From positions 62,001 through 126,000 of the forward strand of contig NZ_PWAA01000061.1 of assembly GCF_003031585.1 (NCBI RefSeq): a DNA stretch of 64,000 nt, in the 5' to 3' direction. The notes beneath the pieces are model-generated. The model ran no database searches. It was not told the DNA's origin and saw only the letters and a program-made list of their open reading frames with translations. Positions 1 to 8,828 of the stretch are shown here, piece after piece. Numbering within the stretch: the stretch's first letter is position 1; the number at the start of each line of letters is the position of its first letter. Origin of the DNA: Thalassobius sp. I31.1 (GTDB lineage: Bacteria > Pseudomonadota > Alphaproteobacteria > Rhodobacterales > Rhodobacteraceae). The position numbers and the translations under genes are program-made.

Positions 1-696
1 CAAAACCACGTTAAACCCGCCAGCCCGCACCAGTTCTTCGCGCAGGGCACGGGCGAAATCCAGCATAAGATCGGCTTCGTTCAGTCCCTGTCGCTGTGCC
101 CCCGGATCCACACCGCCATGACCCGGATCAAGCACCACAGTCAGCGCACGATCGCCTTGCTGGCGGCGAATGATTTCACCGGGCACGTCGACCACATCTT
201 CATCCGCAGCCACCCCGGTGTCCGGCGCACCTGCCCCGGCAAGAAACGCCTCTTCCGGCACGGAAATGACATTCAGGTTCAGGGTGGCCTGCTGGCTGGC
301 GTCATCAATGCGCATAAAGGCACTGCGCACCCCCAGGGGTTGGTTCAGTTCCAGCACCAGCCGTGACCAGCCCGGACGCAAAGCCCCGGCGCGCAGATCA
401 GAGACACCGGAAAGATTGCGCAGCCTGGTGCGATCCAGATCACGCCAGGTGACCTCGTTGAAATCCAGAACCAGACGCATGGGATCCGCCAGGGTATACA
501 CCTGAAATGGCACCCCCTGCGACAGGGTCAGTGCCATGCTGAAGCCGCCATCGGTTGCCTCTGTCACAATGGTACTGTCAGGGATCACCCGGGCCTGACC
601 GGTGAAACGGTCCTGGGCTTTGATCGGCTGCGACGCCAGCAGAGCCAGCCCCAGAAAGGCGGCGATAAAACCATTCGCGCGAAGTTTTGTGATCAT
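1..696 (-). CDS. amiC: N-acetylmuramoyl-L-alanine amidase (AmiC type), 3' end outside window
   Basis: A periplasmic zinc amidase that cleaves the amide bond between MurNAc and the stem peptide, used in daughter-cell separation. The visible 232 residues start at ATG 696 with a signal peptide (residues 1-27, ending SQPIKAQ). A beta-rich AMIN-like targeting domain follows at about 35-145, and the Amidase_3 domain begins near 186. The zinc-ligand motif DPGHGG (His193) and the second ligand region NEADL (Glu207) are seen. The rest of the catalytic domain lies beyond base 1. It is divergent from the M48 protease gene across a 200-base promoter region. Family assignment is firm; the exact paralogue (AmiC versus AmiA/B) is inferred from the AMIN domain. 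Confidence 0.9.
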   Translation of the reverse strand, partial: MITKLRANGFIAAFLGLALLASQPIKAQDRFTGQARVIPDSTIVTEATDGGFSMALTLSQGVPFQVYTLADPMRLVLDFNEVTWRDLDRTRLRNLSGVSDLRAGALRPGWSRLVLELNQPLGVRSAFMRIDDASQQATLNLNVISVPEEAFLAGAGAPDTGVAADEDVVDVPGEIIRRQQGDRALTVVLDPGHGGVDPGAQRQGLNEADLMLDFARALREELVRAGGFNVVL

Positions 697-898
697 CTGC
701 TCTGCTTTGCTTGCCGGGGCTTTGCGCCTTTATCCCCTAAGTCCGGCGCGCTGTGAAGGGTGCAATTCACACGCCTATCGGCACCTTCCCGCCCGTTCCC
801 TGTCACAATCGCGCCAACAGGCCCCAGGCCGCTTGCCTATTGCTTCACCACACCACTAGACTGCCCCGTAATCCACATGCCGTGGCCAGAGGATACGA

Positions 899-2254
899 AT
901 GTTTTTGCGCAGGTTTATTCAGAAACACATCACCCACCCGCTGAAAATGTTGTGCGCGGCGGGGATTATGACACTGCCCCTTGCACAATCCGCAACGGCC
1001 CAGAACCTGATCCGGGATGCAGAACTTGAACATTCCCTGACAGAACTGGCCCGTCCGATCCTGAATGCCGCCGGCCTGTCCCCTTCGCGGGTAAAGATCA
1101 TTGTGCTGAGTGACCGTTCTCTCAACGCTTTCATCATTGATACGCGCCATATTTTCATTCACTCAGGTCTGATCACCCGCATGGAAGATCCTTCTATGTT
1201 GCAGGCGGTGATCGCCCATGAAGCCGCCCATATCGCCAATGGCCATATCTCGCGGCGTCTCGCGAATATGCGGTCTTCACGCACAGCCGCGGGCTTTGGT
1301 CTGTTGCTGTCAGCCTTTGTCGCCGCCGCGGGCAGCCCCGAGGCCGCATCCGGCATTGCCGCCGGGTCTGTGGGCACATCCCAGCGGGTGTTGTTTGCCC
1401 ATACCCGTGGCGAAGAAAGTTCTGCCGATCAGTCCGGCGCGCGTTTTATGGCGAATGCCGGTGTTAATCCCGAAGCAATGGTGCGCGTGCTGGATCTGCT
1501 GCATGGTCAGGAAGTCCTGTCCGTTGGTCGCCAGGACCCATACGCCCGCACACACCCATTATCGTCTGAACGCCGCCGTCAGGTGCGGGGCTATGCCGCC
1601 GCCTTTGGGGGCAATTCAGACATCACTCCGACCGCACAATACTGGTTTGACCGGGCGCGGGCGAAACTGTCAGCCTTCACCGGGAATTCGCGCGAAACCC
1701 TGCGGCGTCTGCGCCGGACACGCGGCAATGATGTGACCGAAACCGTGATCCTGCAACGCGCCATCGCCTTTCACCGCCAGGCCAACACCCGCAAGGCGCT
1801 GGAAAATGTGAACGCCCTGATCAACGCTCGCCCGAATGATCCTTATTATCACGAGTTAAAAGGTCAGATCCTGCTGGAAAGCCGCGAGGCCACCCGTGCG
1901 GTGCAATCCTATCGCCGCGCCGCCCAGATCCTGCCGGATCAGCCGCTGATCCTTGCGGGCTATGGTCGTGCCCTGCTGGCCGCCGACACCCAAAGCAGCC
2001 TGCGCGAGGCCAAACGCGTGCTGGAGCGTTCCTACAGTCATGACCCGCGCCAGCCCCGGATGCTGCGTGATCTGGCGGTGGTCTACAGCAAAACCGGCAA
2101 CCCGGGCATGGCGTCACTGGTGACAGCGGAACGCTATGCCCTGGCCGGCAACACAGGCAACGCAGAAATTCACGCCCGGCGTGCGGCAGATCAGCTGCCC
2201 CGGGGATCCCAGGGGTGGAACCGCGCCCAGGATATGCTACGAAGTGCCAACTAA
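899..2254 (+). CDS. Periplasmic M48 metalloprotease with TPR repeats (BepA/YfgC-like)
   Basis: A 451-residue secreted protease and chaperone of the BepA type, expected to act in the periplasm on misassembled outer-membrane proteins such as LptD. A signal peptide covers about residues 1-34. The zinc motif HEAAH is at 107-111, inside a helix ending ANGHISRR, and the third-ligand region GEESSAD follows. The C-terminal half (about 250-440) is alpha-helical with TPR-like repeats (for example residues around NDPYYHELKG and QPLILAGYGRALL). ATG 899 is preceded by a purine-rich GAGGAT. The next gene, a DsbA-like oxidoreductase, follows after 20 bases, so the two may be co-transcribed. Family is confident; the substrate is inferred. 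Confidence 0.88.
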   Translation: MFLRRFIQKHITHPLKMLCAAGIMTLPLAQSATAQNLIRDAELEHSLTELARPILNAAGLSPSRVKIIVLSDRSLNAFIIDTRHIFIHSGLITRMEDPSMLQAVIAHEAAHIANGHISRRLANMRSSRTAAGFGLLLSAFVAAAGSPEAASGIAAGSVGTSQRVLFAHTRGEESSADQSGARFMANAGVNPEAMVRVLDLLHGQEVLSVGRQDPYARTHPLSSERRRQVRGYAAAFGGNSDITPTAQYWFDRARAKLSAFTGNSRETLRRLRRTRGNDVTETVILQRAIAFHRQANTRKALENVNALINARPNDPYYHELKGQILLESREATRAVQSYRRAAQILPDQPLILAGYGRALLAADTQSSLREAKRVLERSYSHDPRQPRMLRDLAVVYSKTGNPGMASLVTAERYALAGNTGNAEIHARRAADQLPRGSQGWNRAQDMLRSAN

Positions 2255-2274
2255 CCTTCAGAGAGAGAATAAGA

Positions 2275-3039
2275 ATGATCCGTAAGTACCTGAAATCAAA
2301 TGCTGTTGGCCTATTACTTGCGGGCAGCACTGCTCTCTCTGCGCAGGCGTTTGATCTGTCCGCCATGTCAGAGGCCGAAGAGGTTGAGTTCGGCGAAGCC
2401 GTGCGCGCTTATCTTCTGGAAAACCCCGAAGTCATCATGGAAGCCGTGGCGATCCTTCAGGAACGCGAAGCGCAGCAGGAAGTTGCCCGCGACGTGGATC
2501 TTGTGGCTGGCAATCTGGATGCGCTGCACAATGACGGGTTTTCCTGGCAGGGTGGCAATCCTGACGGCGACATCACCATCGTTGAATTCCTGGATTACCG
2601 CTGTGGCTATTGCAAACGCGCCCACCCCGAAGTCGCGTCCCTGCTGGCGGAAGATGGCAACATCCGCCTGATCGTGAAGGAATATCCGATCCTTGGCGAA
2701 GAAAGCGTTCTGGCCTCTCGTTTTGCGATTGCTGTGAAACAGCTGCATGGGGATGACGCTTATAAGCTTGTGCAGGATGCGCTGATGGCGATGCGCGGCA
2801 ATGTGAACGAAGCCAGCCTGACCCGCATCGCTGGTGAATTCGGCCATGACATGGCGGCGATTGCAACGCAGATGAATTCCGAAGACGTCTCTGATGTGAT
2901 CCGCGATACCCGTCTTCTGGGTCAGCGCATGCAGATTTCCGGCACCCCAAGCTTTGTGATCGGTGATCACCTGCTGCGGGGCTTCCTGCCACAGGCCGGT
3001 ATGCAGGACATCGTCGCCGATCAACGCGACAAGGGCTGA
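2275..3039 (+). CDS. DsbA-family thiol:disulfide oxidoreductase
   Basis: A 254-residue periplasmic thioredoxin-fold protein. The signal peptide (about 1-25, ending ALSAQA) is followed by a helical N-terminal extension (30-85) like that of Com1/ScsC-type proteins. The thioredoxin domain carries the active-site pair Cys110-Gly-Tyr-Cys113 and a cis-proline loop GTPSFVIG near residue 225. Start ATG 2275 was preferred over an upstream in-frame ATG at 2215, which lies inside the preceding gene; GAGAGAG lies just ahead of 2275. It probably forms or isomerises disulfides in exported proteins. The N-terminal extension suggests a ScsC/BdbD-type subgroup rather than classical DsbA. A strong terminator follows. 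Confidence 0.88.
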   Translation: MIRKYLKSNAVGLLLAGSTALSAQAFDLSAMSEAEEVEFGEAVRAYLLENPEVIMEAVAILQEREAQQEVARDVDLVAGNLDALHNDGFSWQGGNPDGDITIVEFLDYRCGYCKRAHPEVASLLAEDGNIRLIVKEYPILGEESVLASRFAIAVKQLHGDDAYKLVQDALMAMRGNVNEASLTRIAGEFGHDMAAIATQMNSEDVSDVIRDTRLLGQRMQISGTPSFVIGDHLLRGFLPQAGMQDIVADQRDKG

Positions 3040-3058
3040 AAATAACCGCCATATTTCA

Positions 3059-3090
3059 CCCGATGCGGCCGCCGCATCGGGTTTTTATTT
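3059..3090 (+). terminator. Rho-independent terminator after the DsbA-like gene
   Basis: A perfect 10-bp stem (3059-3068 with 3072-3081) with a three-base loop is followed by a T-rich tract. It ends the transcript carrying the M48 protease and DsbA-like genes. Confidence 0.85.
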
Positions 3091-3121
3091 GCGTATTGTA
3101 TCTTGTTATCGGCTTTCCCCC

Positions 3122-4099
3122 ATGCCCCACACGTCCTCATCTGCGTCACCTGCCCCGACACAATCCGACAAAATCGCAGGTCTTGAAACACTGCCTGATA
3201 TTGCGGATGAAATGCTGGCCTGGCGCAGGGGCTACTACAAACGTATGCAGCCCTGGATAGCCAGTTGCGCTACAATTTTTGTGCTTTCTCTGCTTCGGGC
3301 GTTCAGCACAGGCGGTTTCGCGGCCTTCCTTTGTTTCATCCTCGGCTTTGCCCTGTGCGGCATGCTGATCTACCCGGCAGCAAAAATCAGCAAAGACCTG
3401 CGGGAACAGGCCCTGCCCGTTATCTGCACTGCGATCGGCTTTACCTATAAGGTTCGTTCAGCGGACGGATATAACCGCATCAAGGCCCTTGTACGCACTG
3501 GCCTGTTTCCAGGTCACGATCTGAACTGCGGCTTCGGAATTCAGAAAACCGACAAGAAAGGTGATGTGAAATGGGACCGGTTCAGCATGTCGCAGACCTA
3601 TACAGATGATGGCAAAACCCGGACAAAGACCACATTCAAAGGGTCTCTGCTGCAGTTTCAGGCACCGCCAGATATGCCGGACATCATTCTGCGACTGCCC
3701 AGAGGCAAGGCACGCCGGTATATGGCCGCCAGCCTGTCTGGTGCCGCGGTAAAGCCGATGAAACATGAGGCCGACTTCACCGTATCCCTGAAAAATGGCA
3801 GCAGATATGAGATTTTTTGTCGGGATCTGAACCTCATGGAAGCAAAGCTTGATCAGATCAGCGATCTTCTGGATGCAACATGGATGGAAATCCCCACCGG
3901 GGCGGGTCTTCAGGGCTTTGAATGCAACAAAGGTCAGATTTCCATTGTCCTGAAACATCAGGAACGCCTGTTCGATGTGCCCGGACTATATACAAATAAG
4001 CTGAAACTTGTGAAAACCTTCTCAGACTGGCTGGATGTCGCGGCCTTGCCACTGGAAATTTTCCGGATCTGGCATAAAGAAGATACGGTTGAGAAGTAA
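3122..4099 (+). CDS. DUF3137-like membrane protein, first of a tandem pair
   Basis: A 325-residue protein of unknown function. After a polar N-terminus (about 40 residues) come two membrane segments (about 45-85), then a large soluble domain. The segment containing ALVRTGLFPGHD resembles the 'GLFP' region of DUF3137 proteins, which are thought to sit in the inner membrane with a cytoplasmic domain. ATG 3122 was chosen because an upstream in-frame start at 2963 would lie within the preceding gene and its terminator. The next gene starts 10 bases downstream and has the same architecture, so the pair looks like a diverged tandem duplication. The DUF3137 assignment is by motif resemblance only. 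Confidence 0.7.
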   Translation: MPHTSSSASPAPTQSDKIAGLETLPDIADEMLAWRRGYYKRMQPWIASCATIFVLSLLRAFSTGGFAAFLCFILGFALCGMLIYPAAKISKDLREQALPVICTAIGFTYKVRSADGYNRIKALVRTGLFPGHDLNCGFGIQKTDKKGDVKWDRFSMSQTYTDDGKTRTKTTFKGSLLQFQAPPDMPDIILRLPRGKARRYMAASLSGAAVKPMKHEADFTVSLKNGSRYEIFCRDLNLMEAKLDQISDLLDATWMEIPTGAGLQGFECNKGQISIVLKHQERLFDVPGLYTNKLKLVKTFSDWLDVAALPLEIFRIWHKEDTVEK

Positions 4100-4109
4100 G
4101 GAACAACAT

Positions 4110-5039
4110 ATGCCGGGCACAGCGCAGACCGACCTTTCCGCACTTGAAACGATCGCCGATGATTTCCTGCGCTGGCGCAAGTGGATGCAATTTCCTGCGG
4201 CCCTGGTCGCGGGATGCAGCCTGCTGCTTTTCGGGCTGGCGTTTACCTCTCATGCCTTTGAAGGCAAGGGTTTTCTGGGCATTCACTTCCTGATCCCGGC
4301 CGCGATAATCACTATGTCCTGGGAAGTTTTCAAACGCCGGGCGCAGAAACGTGTGATCACGCAAGCCCTGCCCCTTATTGCGGGTGTCAGTGGTGTGAAC
4401 TGTCACGAACCGGACAGATATACATCCATGCGGGTCAAGAAAGCCGGGCGCAGTGGGTTGTTTCCGGCGCAAAAGGCCGATTGCGATTACAGCCTGTCCT
4501 GCGGTGATAACAACATCCTGATGACGATGGATCAGTTTGCAACGGCTTCAGGGCATCGCAACAGCAATCGTTTCAGCGGCTATCTTTTTAAAACCAACAA
4601 CAGCTTTGACACGCCCGACCTGCTCATTGCACAGATGGGAAACAAGACAGATTTGCCGGAAAAACTTTATGATCCGGTTGAGATCGGATCAGATCTGTTT
4701 GAAGTCTGGTACAGGGAAGATGCAGATAAAGCCCGCAGCACGCTTGCCGATTTACGGCCCCGGATCAGACAAACAACTGACCATCTGACAGATGGCGCAC
4801 GATTTCACGGGTTGATGATCCGGGATGGTTTTCTGACCCTGGCGATGCAACATGAAAGCCCGTATTTCAGCTTTAATCCGTTAACCGCCGGTAAAGCGAT
4901 GCTGTTAAAGCGGTTTTCATCCTGGCTGACGATCTGCGCCCTGCCCCTGCATATTGCAACGATCTGGCACACAGCACCAGAAAGCACACCGGGGCCTGTC
5001 TCACACCCCGTCACCACTGGCACCAACGACGGACCATAA
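4110..5039 (+). CDS. DUF3137-like membrane protein, second of a tandem pair
   Basis: A 309-residue protein similar in layout to the gene just upstream. Both have a short N-terminal helix with an (A)DxxLxWR motif, two membrane helices (about 28-75), the RSGLFPAQ segment near 113, and a C-terminal segment in which a conserved SxWL...LPLxI..IWH block aligns with the upstream protein. No catalytic residues are recognisable. The C-terminal 20 residues are proline/threonine-rich. Shared ancestry with the upstream gene is seen directly; function is unknown. It is probably co-transcribed with its neighbour and with the DUF4112 gene 79 bases on. Confidence 0.7.
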   Translation: MPGTAQTDLSALETIADDFLRWRKWMQFPAALVAGCSLLLFGLAFTSHAFEGKGFLGIHFLIPAAIITMSWEVFKRRAQKRVITQALPLIAGVSGVNCHEPDRYTSMRVKKAGRSGLFPAQKADCDYSLSCGDNNILMTMDQFATASGHRNSNRFSGYLFKTNNSFDTPDLLIAQMGNKTDLPEKLYDPVEIGSDLFEVWYREDADKARSTLADLRPRIRQTTDHLTDGARFHGLMIRDGFLTLAMQHESPYFSFNPLTAGKAMLLKRFSSWLTICALPLHIATIWHTAPESTPGPVSHPVTTGTNDGP

Positions 5040-5118
5040 ACATGTTGGTTTCGCAATTTTGTCAGTTTCGGTGCACACAGGTCTTCAAATTTCCTCTTAC
5101 AATACCCATATATCAGTC

Positions 5119-5547
5119 ATGAATGATTTTTCTGATGCTGATATTTACAATACGCCCCTTCCAGCCCAAAGGTCTGAAACACACCCCTTTCACGTGACCC
5201 CGGACCCTCTGACCGAAGAGGAACTGAAGCGGCTGGACAACATCGCCTGGACAATGGAAAACCTGCTGCCCCTGCCCGGCACGTCCGTGCGCATCGGGCT
5301 GGACAGTTTCCTGGGGCTTGTTCCCGTGATTGGCGACCTCTGCACAATTGTGCCCGCAGCCTACATCATCCGCGCGGCTGCACGTGCGGGCGTGTCACGC
5401 CGGGTCCTGATCCGCATGTGTCTGAATGTTGGTGTTGATCTTGTGGTTGGTGTGGTTCCCGTCGTCGGGGATATTTTTGATGCCACCTGGAACGCAAGCA
5501 CCCGGAACATGCAGCTTCTGCGGGTCTGGTTGCATCAGAATCAATAA
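5119..5547 (+). CDS. DUF4112 family small membrane protein
   Basis: A 142-residue protein. Residues about 45-75 and 100-130 hold glycine- and valine-rich hydrophobic helices with two copies of a 'GLVPVIGD / GVVPVVGD' motif, typical of DUF4112. A sequence resembling PLPGTSVRIGLD precedes the first helix. Function is unknown; the duplicated PVxGD motif suggests an internal repeat in a membrane protein. ATG 5119 was selected over the in-frame ATG 4954, which overlaps the preceding gene extensively. It may belong to the same unit as the two DUF3137-like genes. Confidence 0.8.
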   Translation: MNDFSDADIYNTPLPAQRSETHPFHVTPDPLTEEELKRLDNIAWTMENLLPLPGTSVRIGLDSFLGLVPVIGDLCTIVPAAYIIRAAARAGVSRRVLIRMCLNVGVDLVVGVVPVVGDIFDATWNASTRNMQLLRVWLHQNQ

Positions 5548-5730
5548 TTTCTTCCCAAAACACCAAACTGCAACCGGGGCGGGTTTTTTCCCCGTTAAGC
5601 ACAATCAACACCCTGCTATTGCACCGCTTGTGGGGCAGAATGTGACTGAATGGACAGCTGTAAAGCATCCGGAAAAGTGATATTCTTCAATAAGTAACAT
5701 GACAAGTTGACTATGTTTTGGAGTAAAAAA

Positions 5731-5838
5731 ATGCGCACCCTTGTTCTGGCCACCCTGGCCGCAGCAGCCCTGTCCGGCTGCAGCTATAAATATGATCCCA
5801 TCACAATTACAGATCCTTCCGTGGAAGCCGTGAACTAA
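5731..5838 (+). CDS. Very small lipoprotein (35 aa)
   Basis: A short open frame encodes a signal sequence with a lipobox (residues 1-17, LSGC with Cys17) and an 18-residue mature peptide rich in Tyr, Asp, Pro and Ile. The start at 5731 has a well-placed GGAG (5720-5723). An alternative in-frame ATG lies at 5713. A strong hairpin terminator follows 38 bases after the stop. The lipobox, ribosome site and terminator together make it likely to be real. It resembles other tiny alphaproteobacterial lipoproteins in design only; no function can be assigned. Confidence 0.6.
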   Translation: MRTLVLATLAAAALSGCSYKYDPITITDPSVEAVN

Positions 5839-5875
5839 GTTCTGGCGGACACCCGGATATCGGGACCATAAGACA

Positions 5876-5912
5876 TAAAAAGCCCCGCATGACGGATCAT
5901 GCGGGGCTTTTA
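5876..5912. terminator. Bidirectional terminator between the small lipoprotein gene and ndk
   Basis: A long GC-rich stem (AGCCCCGCATGA paired with its near-perfect complement) is flanked by A-rich sequence on the left and T-rich sequence on the right. It can therefore end transcripts from both converging genes. Confidence 0.85.
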
Positions 5913-5935
5913 TAATTTCAGACGGAAGCCTTGCT

Positions 5936-6358
5936 TCAGCCAACCAGTTCCAGACCGGAGAAGAAGAATGCGATTTCTTCTGCAGCGGTTTCAGGTGCGT
6001 CGGAACCGTGAACAGAGTTCTCACCGATGGACAGTGCGAATTCTTTACGGATGGTGCCTTCCGCAGCTTCTGCCGGGTTGGTTGCGCCCATAACTTCGCG
6101 GTTTTTCGCGATGGCGTTTTCGCCTTCCAGAACCTGAACAACGATTGGCTCAGAGATCATGAATTCACAGAGTTCGCCAAAGAATGGACGCTCAGAGTGA
6201 ACACCGTAGAACTGCTGAGCCTGTGCCAGAGTCAGCTGGATGCGCTTGGATGCAACAACACGCAGGCCAGCTGCTTCGAATTTTGCAACGATTGCGCCAG
6301 TCAGGTTGCGTTTGGTTGCGTCGGGTTTCACGATGGAAAAAGTACGTTCCAGGGCCAT
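5936..6358 (-). CDS. ndk: Nucleoside diphosphate kinase
   Basis: A 140-residue enzyme that transfers the gamma phosphate from ATP to nucleoside diphosphates through a phospho-histidine, balancing NTP and dNTP pools. It has the usual family length. The start [13 protein letters not shown], the KPDATKRN loop and the active-site signature NSVHGSD (His117) are all present. It converges on the small lipoprotein gene across a shared terminator and diverges from the LysR gene. Confidence 0.97.
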   Translation of the reverse strand: MALERTFSIVKPDATKRNLTGAIVAKFEAAGLRVVASKRIQLTLAQAQQFYGVHSERPFFGELCEFMISEPIVVQVLEGENAIAKNREVMGATNPAEAAEGTIRKEFALSIGENSVHGSDAPETAAEEIAFFFSGLELVG

Positions 6359-6696
6359 GTCGGTCTCTTTCAGAAAACTGTTTCAGGTCAGAAGCCCCAT
6401 GCCTCTGCCTGTTGCGCCAGCGCCTTAACACGCCTGTCGCGCCCGGAAAACCCCTGACAAGTCTAATGGTGAAAATTTGCCGGAAGAGACCGCCCAAAAG
6501 TTACAAAACCTGCCTGAAGAAATCGCCCACAGCCCCTGACTGTGGGCATTTACTCATTACACGCTGCAAGCTCGTCATATGTTTAAAGGGGCGGTTCCGA
6601 AGATCGGAACCGGAAAAGATTAACACCTGTATCTTACAGATATGACTTTATTTTCAAAAGCATGTATATTAGATTTCAAATATGGAGAATGTTAAT
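6359..6696. other. Intergenic region between ndk and the LysR-type gene
   Basis: This 338-base stretch holds no convincing gene. It contains an 8-bp-stem hairpin (6525-6532 with 6540-6547), an inverted repeat listed separately at 6593-6611, and a strongly AT-rich tract (about 6615-6680). The tract probably carries the promoter of the LysR gene. The ndk promoter should lie near 6360-6420. Confidence 0.5.
6593..6611. promoter_or_regulatory. Candidate LysR-type operator
   Basis: GGTTCCGA-AGA-TCGGAACC is a perfect 8-bp inverted repeat with a three-base centre. Its inner part, TCCGA-AGA-TCGGA, fits the T-N11-A form of LysR boxes. It lies about 85 bases ahead of the LysR start, where autoregulatory sites are often found. 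Confidence 0.5.
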
Positions 6697-7614
6697 ATGT
6701 TGGCGTTATCCCTTCAGGATATACGCATGTTTATAGTGATCGCAGACACTCAGAGCGTCAGTGAAGCCGCCCGGCGACTAAATGTCAGCCAGCCCACGGC
6801 AAGTTACGCCCTCGAAAAGCTTCGGCGGGGTTTCAATGACCCGTTGCTGATCAGAAGCGGCGGCAAGATGAACCTGACTGAAACCGGGAAAGCACTTGCC
6901 AGCACAGCCACGTCGTCTCTTGAAGAATTCAACCGAATTGCAAGACAGGCCAGCTTTGATCCGCTGACCTCCGATCGTACATTCAAGATCATGGGGGCAA
7001 CTTCAGAACTGACAGGCCCATATGCCGGCCTTCCTGGCAAATTTCGAAAACGCGCGCCAGGTGCTGCGTTTTCTTACGTTACCTATGACCGGACGAACTG
7101 CCATGAACGCCTGCACGAAGATGTGGATCTTTTTGTTGGTTCGAACCTTCCGGATGCCACATCAATTGAACGGCATGTCCTGCGAGAGTATCCGGTTGGC
7201 ATCTACTATGATGCATCTGTCCGATCCGCGCCTGAAACCATTGAAGATTTCGTCAATGCAGAATTTGTGACCTATAATGACCAGTATTCCATCGTGGGAC
7301 ATGTCGACAAAGCCCTTAAGGAAATGAACTATCCGCCCAGAACTTTCCGGTTTGTCGTAGATGACTTTTCATCTTATCCGGATCTTGTGACCAGCACGGA
7401 CCTGCTGGTCACCGCCAGCCTTGCCTTGCGGGATTCAATTTTCTCCAGATTTGCAATCGCGCCAATCCCGGAACCGCTTAAGGTCAAGCCAATTCCACAT
7501 TACATTGGCTGGAGCAAACGCAAATCAAATATGCCCTGCCTGCGCTGGATGGTTGATCTTTTTCTGGAATGCAACAAAATCAATCAGGACATCGCCAGCC
7601 CCGCACCGCAATAA
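6697..7614 (+). CDS. LysR-family transcriptional regulator
   Basis: A 305-residue regulator with an N-terminal winged helix-turn-helix (about 5-65, with SVSEAARRLNVSQPTASYAL as the recognition region) and a C-terminal effector-binding domain of the periplasmic-binding fold. ATG 6697 was chosen over ATG 6682 because GGAG at 6684-6687 is correctly spaced from it. The effector is unknown. A closely similar but frameshifted copy follows in the same direction, so this is probably the surviving member of a tandem duplication. No adjacent divergent enzyme gene indicates its target. Confidence 0.88.
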   Translation: MLALSLQDIRMFIVIADTQSVSEAARRLNVSQPTASYALEKLRRGFNDPLLIRSGGKMNLTETGKALASTATSSLEEFNRIARQASFDPLTSDRTFKIMGATSELTGPYAGLPGKFRKRAPGAAFSYVTYDRTNCHERLHEDVDLFVGSNLPDATSIERHVLREYPVGIYYDASVRSAPETIEDFVNAEFVTYNDQYSIVGHVDKALKEMNYPPRTFRFVVDDFSSYPDLVTSTDLLVTASLALRDSIFSRFAIAPIPEPLKVKPIPHYIGWSKRKSNMPCLRWMVDLFLECNKINQDIASPAPQ

Positions 7615-7652
7615 AGGACATTCGCCCCCGTGAACCGCTCTGCACCATATTT

Positions 7653-7667
7653 TGAGGTTTGACCTCA
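7653..7667. promoter_or_regulatory. Inverted repeat ahead of the second LysR copy
   Basis: TGAGGT-TTG-ACCTCA is a perfect 6-bp-arm repeat located between the two LysR genes. It contains a TTGACC hexamer that could serve as a -35 element. It may be an operator for the downstream copy. Confidence 0.35.
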
Positions 7668-7722
7668 GGGCTTCACCTGGTAAGAAAAGCCTATAAACAA
7701 ACATCGCCTACATAGCCTGTCT

Positions 7723-8591
7723 TTGCAGGATCTTTCAGTCTTCATCGCCGTTACCGAACTTGGAAGCGTGGGGAACGCCGCAAAAGCGCATGGCATCAGC
7801 CAACCAGGCGCAAGCTATGCGTTGGACAAAATGCGCCGTGTCTATGACGATGAACTGCTAATCAGATCCGGGGGTGTCATGCGGCTTACCGCCCTTGGAC
7901 AATCCATCGTTGATAAGGGAAAACCCGTTCTGGCCGATTTTCTGGAAGTCCGGCCTGCTTTGCAATTTGACCAGACGACCTCAACACGGAACTTCACGGT
8001 CATCGGCTTTTCATCCCATCTGCTCGGCCCCTACAAACGCCTGATTGACGCCCTGAAACAGCGCGCGCCAAATATTACATTTTCCTATCACTATGCACGT
8101 TGGGACAGTATAAACGATCAGTTGATGGACGAAGCCGATCTGTCTCTCGGCATCGCGCTTCCAGAACACCCGGAAACCCAAAGCAAACCTCTGGCGGCTT
8201 ATTCTGTTGTCCTCTGCTACGACGCGGAACGCGCCCGCCGCCCCGCACGGTTGAAGATGTGGTGAAGGCGGAATATGTGCAACGCCGGTCAGGATCGCCG
8301 CATTCAAACAATATCGTGGATGCCTGGCTGATAAAGAACGGCTATTCCCCCAGAGAATTCCGCTACACCGTCAGCGACTCAGCCGTATTGTCTGAAATCG
8401 TACGTGGAACTGACATTCTGATTTCCGCATCTACGCTGGTCCATGAAGATATTTTTTCGGACCTGGCAGCCGTGCCTTTCCCAGCTGACCTGGGCGATTT
8501 GCCCTATGAACTGAGATGGAGCAGGCACCGCGACAAAGACCCGGCATTGCTCTGGCTGATTGATCTCATCACAGAACTTACAGACGACTGA
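7723..8591 (+). pseudogene. Second LysR-family regulator, broken by a frameshift
   Basis: The first part (7723-8265) encodes the helix-turn-helix (SVGNAAKAHGISQPGASYAL) and about half of the ligand domain. The rest (TVEDVVKAEYV to the C-terminus, ending 8591) continues in a different frame. The break lies in a C/G-rich run at about 8224-8255, where the neighbouring paralogue reads straight through (YDASVRSAPETIEDF). A net loss of one base, or gain of two, explains it. No ATG precedes the conserved SLSLQD start; TTG 7723 or CTG 7717 would have to serve. It could be a true pseudogene or a sequencing error in the run. Confidence 0.8.
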
Positions 8592-8604
8592 GCTGAAAAC
8601 AACA

Positions 8605-8634
8605 AAACCCGCAGTACCAACTGCGGGTTTAAGC
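8605..8634 (+). terminator. Terminator after the broken LysR gene
   Basis: A perfect 11-bp stem (8605-8615 with 8620-8630) with a four-base loop. A-rich sequence precedes it and T residues end the stem. Confidence 0.7.
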
Positions 8635-8828
8635 ACTCGTAATAACATTGGTCCGTCACCGTACCCCGAAAACACACACTTCAGGGCATGTGGTTTCCTA
8701 ACATGAACGCCCGGAATTAGGGGACTCATCATTTCAGATGATCAAAATCCAAAATTTTGATTTTTCCATTGATCGTTGTGTGTATTCCGGCCATTGACCC
8801 GGCCCGCTGCATCCGGCACACCCCCTTT

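Noticed and set aside
118-505. Plus-strand open frames in the first 500 bases
   Set aside because: They run opposite the amidase gene, whose minus-strand frame carries AMIN and Amidase_3 motifs.
8224-8255. Programmed frameshift in the second LysR gene
   Set aside because: No slippery heptamer with a following pseudoknot is visible, and the copy also lacks a normal start, so decay or a sequencing error is more likely.
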